Below, piece by piece: positions 1-7,420 of a stretch of DNA of 22,839 bases (positions are counted from its first letter, which is position 1; every line of letters starts with the position of its first letter). The translations under genes and the position numbers were made by a program. This stretch comes from Cyclobacteriaceae bacterium (GTDB lineage: Bacteria; Bacteroidota; Bacteroidia; Cytophagales; Cyclobacteriaceae). The stretch covers positions 1-22,839 of the forward strand of contig JAUUZS010000004.1 of assembly GCA_030589835.1 (NCBI GenBank), written 5' to 3'. The notes beneath the pieces were generated by a model. The model searched no databases and was not told the DNA's origin. It was given only the letters and a program-made list of their open reading frames with translations.

Positions 1-57
1 ACCAAATGGAATGTCAATGACTTGCATTCAATACCTATGATTGAATGGATTATATAG
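1..57 (+). CDS. Possible 3' end of an upstream gene (partial)
   Basis: Frame 1 is open from the window edge to a TAG at 55-57 and would encode an 18-residue tail ending in PMIEWII. The tail is too short to assign to a family. If real, its stop lies 25 bases before the ATG at 83, which supports the later start for the next gene. It could equally be chance reading of non-coding DNA. Confidence 0.3.
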   Translation, partial: TKWNVNDLHSIPMIEWII

Positions 58-82
58 AGTAAAAGAGAGCTTAAATAAAAAT

Positions 83-658
83 ATGGGTGCGGAAAAAATA
101 GCATATTCAGACCAAGACAGGGCCAATATATTCGTTGCACAGCAAGAAGCCCTGGCACATGTATTTAATGTCATTGACCTTTCCAAAATTGCTTTTGTCG
201 GGGGTGTGGCAGATTATATCAACCTGCGTTCCTATTACGACATGCCCGTTCACGATCTGGACATTTTATATGAAAAAGAAGAGCATCTAAAACCGATCAT
301 TGAGAATGAAGGAGTAATACGACATTTTTCTCCGTTTTATAAAATGAGTAAAGGAAAGGTATTGGTTTCAGAATTTTTTACCAATGGCAAAAGGGTCCAT
401 ACCGATTATTTCAAAAGAAATTTTTATGAGCTAAGGCTCACCCAGTCTCCGCTTTTAGGCACATTAGTTTGGCATGCTTCATTTAAGGAAATGAAGAAGT
501 TTCATAATGAACAAATTCCCGAACTTACCTCAGGCACTATGGGTAGGGATTATGAATGGAAAAGATTGTATAAGCATAGCAGGAAAGCCTCTCTTTATAA
601 TAACGTTGGCTATTTAAAAGAAAAAGAGCAGCTGCAAACACTTAATGAAAATGAATGA
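83..658 (+). CDS. Nucleotidyltransferase-fold protein
   Basis: This 191-residue protein is read from ATG 83. The frame extends to a TTG at 41, but that start would overlap the possible upstream tail, and the A/T-rich stretch before 83 looks like a Bacteroidota leader. It shows the pattern of the Pol beta/MNT-type nucleotidyltransferase fold. A glycine pair in FVGG (about residues 38-41) is followed after about 15 residues by HDLDI, with acidic residues D58 and D60. A third acidic residue in VHTDYF (D108) could complete a two-metal site. No extra domain, signal peptide or membrane segment is visible. Such folds transfer NMP groups to proteins, antibiotics or sugars, and the substrate cannot be read here. 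It sits 84 bases upstream of a glycosyltransferase-like gene and may be co-transcribed with it. A surface-sugar role and an effector role are both possible. The fold call is moderate and the function unknown. Confidence 0.6.
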   Translation: MGAEKIAYSDQDRANIFVAQQEALAHVFNVIDLSKIAFVGGVADYINLRSYYDMPVHDLDILYEKEEHLKPIIENEGVIRHFSPFYKMSKGKVLVSEFFTNGKRVHTDYFKRNFYELRLTQSPLLGTLVWHASFKEMKKFHNEQIPELTSGTMGRDYEWKRLYKHSRKASLYNNVGYLKEKEQLQTLNENE

Positions 659-742
659 AATGAGTAGTAGATATTCTAATTATCGATTAATACTAATACA
701 TAGAATTACCTCTGAACCAAGAAAAAAAACAAAGTTAAACAG

Positions 743-1612
743 ATGAAAGTCCAACCAAGAATCATATTTAGCCTCGATGCGTATCCGTTGGTCAATAACC
801 GCTGGCATATGGGCAACAAGCTTAAAGAAACGATTTATATGACGGCTTTAAGTGTGCTGTACAGCCATCTCTGGTATGAAGATATTGAGCTGTATGCCGA
901 TGAAACCGCCTATAAATTCCTCTATATGCTTCCGTGCAGGGTTACAAAAATTTCTAATAAATCGGACAAAGAGCTGTGGATGAAAGCAAAAATCAGCGCA
1001 ATAGAAAGACAAACCTCACCTTTTGTACATTTGGATACGGATGTATTCATCAAAAAGAAGATAAGCTTTAATTTCAATAAGATTCTTCTTGAACGTAAGG
1101 AAGGGGGCTATGGAATCCACTACAAAAAACAAGTTGATTTTTTCAATAAATATACCCGGGATTTGCCCCATTGGCATCCCGATCTTGGGCATACGTTCAG
1201 TTGTGGGGTATTGGGCTTCAATGACCTGAACCTGCGAAGCAAATTTGTGAATGCATACTATGAATTAGAAGATATATATAATGAACAGAGGAGTAAATTT
1301 ATCCCATTAAAGAAACAAGGATTTGAACCCTGCATTGTCATCGAACAATACAATCTTGCCTCCCTGTTAGATCATCACACCATTCAACCTGATTTATTAT
1401 TAAAAGGACGGAATTTGATAGAACAGTCAAAACATGCCCAAAAAATAGGATATAACCACCTCTTTGGTATAAAAAAGTATAAGCAAGATATCATTCAGGA
1501 GATCGAGTATAGATTATATAAAATTTTCCCGTATTGGTATGCACAGGTAAAGATCGCCCTGGAAAAGCATCAGGTGATCCGGAAGGAGGAATCCAAAAAA
1601 CAGGTGGCTTAA
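743..1612 (+). CDS. Glycosyltransferase-like protein (GT-A fold, DxD motif)
   Basis: The 289-residue protein starts at ATG 743. Residues 94-104 read FVHLDTDVFIK, where D98-T99-D100 is a DxD-type metal and nucleotide-sugar site preceded by a beta-strand, as in GT-A glycosyltransferases. A segment with HWHPDLGHTFSCGVLGF follows, where GT-A enzymes often carry the acceptor-side loop. The C-terminus is lysine-rich and helical. There is no signal peptide or membrane span, so it should be cytoplasmic. It resembles the uncharacterised Bacteroidota DUF6734-like proteins as I remember them, but I cannot verify that family name. It lies between the nucleotidyltransferase-like gene and the first DUF4157 gene, all on one strand. 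It may decorate a surface polymer or a protein; nothing in the sequence gives the sugar or the acceptor. Confidence 0.6.
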   Translation: MKVQPRIIFSLDAYPLVNNRWHMGNKLKETIYMTALSVLYSHLWYEDIELYADETAYKFLYMLPCRVTKISNKSDKELWMKAKISAIERQTSPFVHLDTDVFIKKKISFNFNKILLERKEGGYGIHYKKQVDFFNKYTRDLPHWHPDLGHTFSCGVLGFNDLNLRSKFVNAYYELEDIYNEQRSKFIPLKKQGFEPCIVIEQYNLASLLDHHTIQPDLLLKGRNLIEQSKHAQKIGYNHLFGIKKYKQDIIQEIEYRLYKIFPYWYAQVKIALEKHQVIRKEESKKQVA

Positions 1613-1627
1613 TAAAAAGTATGTGCT

Positions 1628-1646
1628 GGGGATAACTATTATCCCC
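1628..1646 (+). promoter_or_regulatory. Perfect 8-bp inverted repeat upstream of the first DUF4157 gene
   Basis: GGGGATAA (1628-1635) and TTATCCCC (1639-1646) pair perfectly around a CTA spacer. The repeat sits in the 63-base gap between the glycosyltransferase-like gene and the ATG at 1676. No T-run follows on either strand, so it is not a standard intrinsic terminator. It could be an operator, an mRNA 3'-end stabiliser or an attenuator. The gap also has AGGAG directly abutting the ATG, too close for a normal Shine-Dalgarno spacing. Confidence 0.5.
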
Positions 1647-1675
1647 GCAATGATCAACATCAAAAATATAAGGAG

Positions 1676-3415
1676 ATGAGACTGCAAAAAAAGAAAAAAC
1701 CGGTAACACAATCTCAATCGAATGAACCATTTATTCAGCCAAAGTTGAGTATTGGTAAACCGGGGGATAAATACGAAGTAGAAGCCGATAGCATGGCAGA
1801 TAAAGTGGTCAGCAGTTCCACCGCGAATAGTACAGGCAATATTCAAAATAAGGAATCGCAGGAAGAAGAAATTCAGGAAAAACCACTTGCATCATCAATT
1901 ACTCCATGGATTCAAAAGCAAGCTATCCCGGAAGAAGAAGAACCGGTTCAAGCAAGTCTTTTTAAAGATAAAGAGGGGCCAACCCAGGAAATGGAAGATC
2001 CTGTACAAAAACAGGAAGAAGAGGAAGAACCCGTACAGGCAATGGAAGAGGAGGAAGAGGCTGTTCAAACACAAGAAGAGGAAGAGGCTGTTCAAGCTCA
2101 GGAGGAAGAGGAAGAGGCCATACAGCCCAAATCTGATAATCCCAATCCGTCCCCCTCTATAGAAACTAAATTAAATAATAGCCATGGCCAGGGAAATAAA
2201 ATATCTGGTGGCACCAAAAACGAAATGGAAGCAGGATTTGGGGCAGATTTTAGTCATGTAAATATCCATACGGATAATGCATCCATTCAGATGAATAAGG
2301 AACTTGGTGCACAAGCCTTTACGCATGGCAATGATGTATATTTTAATAAAGGAAAGTATAAGCCGGATACCAAAGAAGGAAAGCACCTGTTAGCCCATGA
2401 ACTGACACACACCATACAACAAGGTGGAATGATAAATAAAAAGATTCAACGGCATAAGTTAGAGAATGACCCAAAAGATGCCCCTCCGGGTATGAGCTGT
2501 CCTATTGCAAATAGTAGTGCCTTTGGTATGAAAATGAGCATTAATCACAGTGTAGCCAGTAGTGCGTTGTCATCATCTGATAAGGCGATGCTATCTAATT
2601 TGGTTATGAATTGGCATGCTTCAGGAGGAACGGAAACAATAAGAATAGATGGATACGCCAGTATTGATGGAAAACCCGGACTAAACTGGGGCCTGTCATG
2701 TAAAAGAGCAGAAAAGGTTGCTGCGGAATTGATGAATCCTTCAGATGGATCCGTAGGAATCCCGGCAGCAAATATTGACAAATTCTCAAACGGTGAGACG
2801 ACCCAATTTTCAAAATCCCTTAAGCCCAATAGAAGGGCAGTAGTCACAATACCCAATACTGTTCCCCCTCCCAAACCAAAGAAGAAAGTAACACAAAAAA
2901 CAATAACCCTTAACGCAGTGAATGTTACTGGTAGTAGCGGAAATTTAGCGAGTGCCCTAACGTATGCCAATACTCAGGTATATCACCAGGCTAACATAAA
3001 AGTCAAGAAAGGAAAAGTAGTGACACTACCAGGTTTCCTTTCCAGGTTTTTAATTGGCAAAGATCTGGTACTCAATGAATACCCAAACCCTACCAGTCCG
3101 ACTGCCGAAGAAAAATCACTTTTACCCTGGAATCAGAAAAGTGGTGAAATAACGCTGTTTTTTGTCAAGAAATTAAGTGCCGGAAGTTTAGGGGAAGCAT
3201 TTTGGCCTGCTACAGGCACAGGATTACTGGGAGTTGTGGTGAGTAATTCAGGAATAGATAATACAATATCCCATGAAATGGGTCACGTATTGCTTAACAG
3301 TGGAGCGCACGTCGTCCCCGACAACACCTACCTAATGCATGCCACGGCAGCAAACCCCAAAAAATTGACAGACGCAGAAATTAAAACAATGAGAGCTAGT
3401 CCTTTTGCAAAGTGA
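1676..3415 (+). CDS. eCIS-type DUF4157 protein with OmpA-like domain and metzincin-like protease cargo
   Basis: This 579-residue protein has four visible parts. First is an N-terminal motif (IQPKLSIGKPGDKYEVEADSMA) seen in eCIS cargo proteins. Next is a linker to about residue 160 made of runs of glutamate broken by PVQ, AVQ or AIQ. Then comes the DUF4157 domain with HELTH at 241-245, a zinc-peptidase-like motif. Residues about 283-393 resemble an OmpA-C/peptidoglycan-binding domain, with IRIDGYAS and a final NRRAVV. The C-terminal part, about 405-579, has HEMGH at 533-537, a third histidine H545 in SGAH, and YLMH at 552-555 that could be a Met-turn. This is like a metzincin, but the third histidine is two residues further out than in the classical HExxHxxGxxH. 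There is no Sec signal, as expected for cargo loaded into an injection particle. It was probably delivered as a protease effector, which is inferred from family knowledge. Confidence 0.85.
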   Translation: MRLQKKKKPVTQSQSNEPFIQPKLSIGKPGDKYEVEADSMADKVVSSSTANSTGNIQNKESQEEEIQEKPLASSITPWIQKQAIPEEEEPVQASLFKDKEGPTQEMEDPVQKQEEEEEPVQAMEEEEEAVQTQEEEEAVQAQEEEEEAIQPKSDNPNPSPSIETKLNNSHGQGNKISGGTKNEMEAGFGADFSHVNIHTDNASIQMNKELGAQAFTHGNDVYFNKGKYKPDTKEGKHLLAHELTHTIQQGGMINKKIQRHKLENDPKDAPPGMSCPIANSSAFGMKMSINHSVASSALSSSDKAMLSNLVMNWHASGGTETIRIDGYASIDGKPGLNWGLSCKRAEKVAAELMNPSDGSVGIPAANIDKFSNGETTQFSKSLKPNRRAVVTIPNTVPPPKPKKKVTQKTITLNAVNVTGSSGNLASALTYANTQVYHQANIKVKKGKVVTLPGFLSRFLIGKDLVLNEYPNPTSPTAEEKSLLPWNQKSGEITLFFVKKLSAGSLGEAFWPATGTGLLGVVVSNSGIDNTISHEMGHVLLNSGAHVVPDNTYLMHATAANPKKLTDAEIKTMRASPFAK

Positions 3416-3450
3416 CAAAAGGTTAATAAATAAATCACTTATTAAAAATA

Positions 3451-6400
3451 ATGTTCAGAGCTGCAACTACACAGACTGCAAGTCCCAAATCAAGTCAACC
3501 TTCTTCATTGCAAAATGAAAAAGGAGAAAACACCTTTATTCAACCTAAACTCAATATTGGTAAGTCAGGAGATAAGTATGAAGTTGAAGCAGATCGTGTT
3601 GCAGATACTATTGTAGCTCAAGGAAACGAAACTACCAATGCATTTTTTTCTCCTGCCCAGGTAGTACAAAAGCAGCAAGAAGAAAGTGAAATTCAGGAAA
3701 AACCATTAATAGAGCGCATTACTCCTCTGGTACAAAGACAAGCCGAAGAAGAAGAACAGGTCCAGGAGCAAAAAGAAATCCAGGAAAAATCAGAGTCGGG
3801 AGTTCAAGTGCAGGAGGTTAGCCAGAAAACGCTTGTTCAGGAAAAAACATTAGCTGATAGCTATAAACCTCAGGTACAAAAGCAGGCCGAAGAAGAGCAG
3901 GTTCAGGAAAAAGAAGATCAGGAAGAAATACAAAAACAATCAGAAAATGAAATACAAAAACAAGAGCTGTTTTCTGAACCTCAAATACAGGAAAAATCAG
4001 GGCTTAATGATGTAACGCCAGAAATTCAAAAACAGGAAGAGGAAGAAATACAGGAAAAGGAAGAAGAAATACAGGAAAAGAAAACTATACAAAAAATTGA
4101 TGAACCAAATGCAGATGAAGAAAAAGAAATTCCGCCGGTTCAAGCAAAATCCGATGGGACCGCCAATATCGATTCATCCATTGAATCTCAATTAACTAAT
4201 TCAAAAGGAGGAGGCTCCCCATTAAACGAAAATACGCAATCTCAAATGGAGTCTGGTTTTGGTACGGACTTTAGCGATGTCAGGGTGCATACCGATTCAA
4301 GTGCTGCACAAATGAGTCAAGATTTAGGAGCACAGGCATTTACCCAAGGTAGCGACATCTATTTTAATAAAGGCAAATATAATCCGGGGAGTGATTCCGG
4401 AAAACATCTATTAGCTCATGAACTGACGCATACGGTGCAGCAGGGAGCTTCGGTAAGGCCTAAGATGATTCAGAAGGTGGATGATGAAACCATTGAAATC
4501 CCACAAACTGGTACATATTATGATTTCACTGCAGATCCCCCAAAGATTTTTATAGATAATCTACCAATACCAGCATTTAAAAATGCTTATATGTCCGCTT
4601 CCAATAATTTCAGGGCCAGAGAGTTTAGTGGGGGTGGTAGATCTGGAGATAATGATGCGAATCAATCAGGTGTTTGGGATAGTGTCTCTAGTGAAGGAAC
4701 TCTTCAGAAATTGTTGCAGGGCGGCGTACGTAACAACAGACTTTACCAAATTTCTACTTCCGTTTCAACTGGTGGCAGAACTAAAAAATTTGACAGAAGT
4801 GGAGACGCCACCTTGATGGCACAGAATTTAAAAGTTCCATTTTGGGATGAAACTGCGGGTATCAAAGAAAATTTTGAGATCGATCATAAGGAAGAACTAC
4901 AATTAAAAGGCTGGCCAAGAGTAAGAACAGCGGGACTTATTGATAATCTGCATTTATTATCCAAAGAAGCAAATAAGACTTCCGGAGACAGTATAAAAAG
5001 AAATGTAAATACATCAATAAAAGACTTAATTAGGACGGATCAACCATTAAAAGATGCTCTGGTATCTAAGGGTATTAATGTTGGTAGAATTAATGACACA
5101 TTGGCCAATAGAGTAAAATCCAGATTCGATATTCATTATAGAAGTTTTACAACAGCGGGTGATCCTCCAAATATTAAGACATGGGATAAAAGTAAAATAC
5201 AAGATGGAGACCATATTAATAAATTATTAACAAGACAAAAAGGTAGAGGCGCCATCAATTTTTATGATTTTGAGGATCCTAATCCAAATCGGTCATTACC
5301 GTTCGATCCACACCCTTCCAGCTTGGATCTAGCAGGAAGGATTGGCTCTACTTCACATTACGTATTGTATTGGGGTGATAATCTGGGAAGCAGATCTAAA
5401 ATTGCATGGAGTGATCCGAACGCGACAACTCAAACGGCTTCAACAAATCTTTTTGATCCTAGATTAACCATGCACTCGAAGTTTTTTAATGTTGAAACGA
5501 TGGAATTTAATCCAGCGACAGAGCAAGGGCAAAAAGGATATTTGAGGGGGAAACCATTTAAATTTAGAACAACTGATGGAGCCAGAAGTCTATTAATGTT
5601 GCCGGAATATTTTAATTGGCCAATATATAAAATGCCTGGGACTACTTACGCAGGTTTTTTAAAGTCTAGTGATTTAAAAAATTTCATAAATACTACTAAT
5701 GCAGAGTTTACCAAGCTAAGTCCATTTAGTATGGATTCTCTTCAAATGACTAATGCCGGTCTGGTGGGAAGAGGGACTTTATTGCCTTCCATACCATTTA
5801 TTTCCCGGGCAAATGTCGAAATAGTGATTAGTGAAGATGATGTTCGATTACAAAAGGTATTCTCTAGTGGTGATTTAGAAATGCCAGCACCATTTAGCAT
5901 CTCTGACGTAACACTTATACTTGGTTATGGCATTCAAGATGGGTTCTTTATCGAGGGTCGTGTTGACTTCGGCATCGACAGCGTTGGTGAAGGCCATATC
6001 GGTGCTGCAGCCTCTACTTCAGGAGCCTTCGAACTGGAAGGAGCCTTCAATTTTGATTCCGAACTCTTTGATCCTGCAGAAATCAATGTAGAATACAAAG
6101 AGAATATCTGGACAATCGGCGGAGAAATTGGTATCCCTGAAGGAAAAATAAGAGGAGTCAAAAATGCTACGATTACCGCTTCGTACAGCGAAAATAATTT
6201 TACCGCCACAGGCACCGCCGAACTGGATATTCCTGGAATAGAAAGAGGCACCATGACGGTCAACTACGGGGATGAAGGATTCTCTATCAGCGGGGACTTT
6301 GATTTGAGTTCTGATATTCCGGGTATTCGTGGGGGTAATGTGGAGGCGCGAATATCGAAAGAAGCGGGTGCTGAGAGTTATGATGTATTTGTCTCAGGAA

Positions 6401-7410
6401 CCGCCCAACCGGATATTCCCGGAATCGACACTTCTCTTACCGTAACCTACGAAAATGGCGCAATCACTATTGAAGGAAGTGCAGCGTATAACCGGGGCAT
6501 GTTAAGCGGAAATGTTAATGTGGGAGCCACCAACAGGACTATTGGTGAAGATGGACAACCCACAGGAGAACCCGATGATACTATGAGGGTCTATGGCGGT
6601 GGGGATTTAACACTCCAGCTTACCCCCTGGCTGGAAGCAACTGCCGGCGTGCAATTTCTGCCAAATGGCGAGATGGAAGTGACGGGAAGAATAGGACTTC
6701 CTAGCGCAGTGGATGTTTTTGACAGAAGAGAATTCAGGCGAAACCTATTCACAGTTCCAACGATAGAAATTCCATTGTTTGCGATTCCTCTTGGCCCGCG
6801 AAGTCTTGGTTTGGTAGCACAGATTAGTGGTGGTTTGGATTTCGCTGCTGGATTTGGACCAGGTCAATTACGCAATGTATTTGCCGAGGTGACTTATAAT
6901 CCGGATCATGAAGATGAAACAGAAATTCGTGGTCACGGGGAATTTGCAGTCCCGGCTGATGCCGGATTGACCTTACGTGGCGATTTAGGACTGGGCTTGA
7001 GTGTAGGAATTGCCAGCCTTTCGGGAGGTATTGAATTAGCAGGCACACTTGGCCTTGAAGGTGAAGCCGCTGCGGAAGTCGATCTTTCGTGGAGCCCACA
7101 AACAGGAATAATACTCGATGCAGAAGGACGCATAACCGTAAATCCAAAGTTCACCTTTGATGTGAATGCATTCGCCAGGGCATCTCTGGGTATTGGATGG
7201 TTCTCCATTTCTGAAACATGGAGGCATAACTTGGTTTCATTCAGTTGGGGCCCTGATATTCAGTTCGGAATAGTATTTCCTCTTCATTATCAGGAAGATC
7301 AACCTTTCGATATTTCTTTTGACGATATTGAAGTAATTTATCCTGATCTGGATGTGGTTGACATGGCCAAGGATTTGGCCCGGGATATAAAAGACGATAT
7401 TTTTGATTAA
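3451..7410 (+). CDS. Large eCIS-type DUF4157 protein with HNH-like nuclease motif and beta-rich C-terminus
   Basis: This 1319-residue protein is a paralogue of the preceding gene in its N-terminal third. It has the IQPKLNIGKSGDKYEVEADRVA motif, a long Q/E/K-rich linker to about residue 235 with recurring IQEK, VQKQ and IQKQ units, and a DUF4157 domain with HELTH at 323-327. Residues 476-516 contain EIDHKEELQL followed by DNLHLLSKEANKTSGDSI. This matches the His...Asn...Asn layout of HNH-type toxin nucleases (H479, N499, N508). Residues about 600-830 are not recognised. From about 830 onward the protein is beta-rich and glycine-rich, with DIPGI recurring at 926, 955 and 988. No signal peptide is visible. 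GC content changes sharply inside the gene: hand counts of 60-base blocks give 29/60 at 4261, 18/60 at 4981, 14/60 at 5641, 31/60 at 6001 and 32/60 at 6961. A delivered nuclease toxin is the best guess. No obvious immunity gene is adjacent. Confidence 0.8.
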   Translation: MFRAATTQTASPKSSQPSSLQNEKGENTFIQPKLNIGKSGDKYEVEADRVADTIVAQGNETTNAFFSPAQVVQKQQEESEIQEKPLIERITPLVQRQAEEEEQVQEQKEIQEKSESGVQVQEVSQKTLVQEKTLADSYKPQVQKQAEEEQVQEKEDQEEIQKQSENEIQKQELFSEPQIQEKSGLNDVTPEIQKQEEEEIQEKEEEIQEKKTIQKIDEPNADEEKEIPPVQAKSDGTANIDSSIESQLTNSKGGGSPLNENTQSQMESGFGTDFSDVRVHTDSSAAQMSQDLGAQAFTQGSDIYFNKGKYNPGSDSGKHLLAHELTHTVQQGASVRPKMIQKVDDETIEIPQTGTYYDFTADPPKIFIDNLPIPAFKNAYMSASNNFRAREFSGGGRSGDNDANQSGVWDSVSSEGTLQKLLQGGVRNNRLYQISTSVSTGGRTKKFDRSGDATLMAQNLKVPFWDETAGIKENFEIDHKEELQLKGWPRVRTAGLIDNLHLLSKEANKTSGDSIKRNVNTSIKDLIRTDQPLKDALVSKGINVGRINDTLANRVKSRFDIHYRSFTTAGDPPNIKTWDKSKIQDGDHINKLLTRQKGRGAINFYDFEDPNPNRSLPFDPHPSSLDLAGRIGSTSHYVLYWGDNLGSRSKIAWSDPNATTQTASTNLFDPRLTMHSKFFNVETMEFNPATEQGQKGYLRGKPFKFRTTDGARSLLMLPEYFNWPIYKMPGTTYAGFLKSSDLKNFINTTNAEFTKLSPFSMDSLQMTNAGLVGRGTLLPSIPFISRANVEIVISEDDVRLQKVFSSGDLEMPAPFSISDVTLILGYGIQDGFFIEGRVDFGIDSVGEGHIGAAASTSGAFELEGAFNFDSELFDPAEINVEYKENIWTIGGEIGIPEGKIRGVKNATITASYSENNFTATGTAELDIPGIERGTMTVNYGDEGFSISGDFDLSSDIPGIRGGNVEARISKEAGAESYDVFVSGTAQPDIPGIDTSLTVTYENGAITIEGSAAYNRGMLSGNVNVGATNRTIGEDGQPTGEPDDTMRVYGGGDLTLQLTPWLEATAGVQFLPNGEMEVTGRIGLPSAVDVFDRREFRRNLFTVPTIEIPLFAIPLGPRSLGLVAQISGGLDFAAGFGPGQLRNVFAEVTYNPDHEDETEIRGHGEFAVPADAGLTLRGDLGLGLSVGIASLSGGIELAGTLGLEGEAAAEVDLSWSPQTGIILDAEGRITVNPKFTFDVNAFARASLGIGWFSISETWRHNLVSFSWGPDIQFGIVFPLHYQEDQPFDISFDDIEVIYPDLDVVDMAKDLARDIKDDIFD

Positions 7411-7420
7411 CACAAATCAT

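Noticed and set aside
1990..2125. Regular repeats resembling a CRISPR array
   Set aside because: The repeats are short, in frame, coding for glutamate runs, and lack spacers of constant length. No cas genes are nearby.
1887..2162. 91-codon lysine/arginine-rich frame inside the first effector linker
   Set aside because: It is the shifted reading of the glutamate-coding repeat, which gives K/R runs automatically. No start signal or neighbour supports it.
2545..2970. 141-codon minus-strand frame under the first effector
   Set aside because: It lies wholly opposite a gene with clear domains, and its translation shows no motif. It is explained by the codon pattern of the real gene.
5934..6263. 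109-codon minus-strand frame under the large effector
   Set aside because: It is antisense to the higher-GC beta-rich part, where stop codons are rarer on the other strand. Its serine/proline-rich translation is typical of such shadows.
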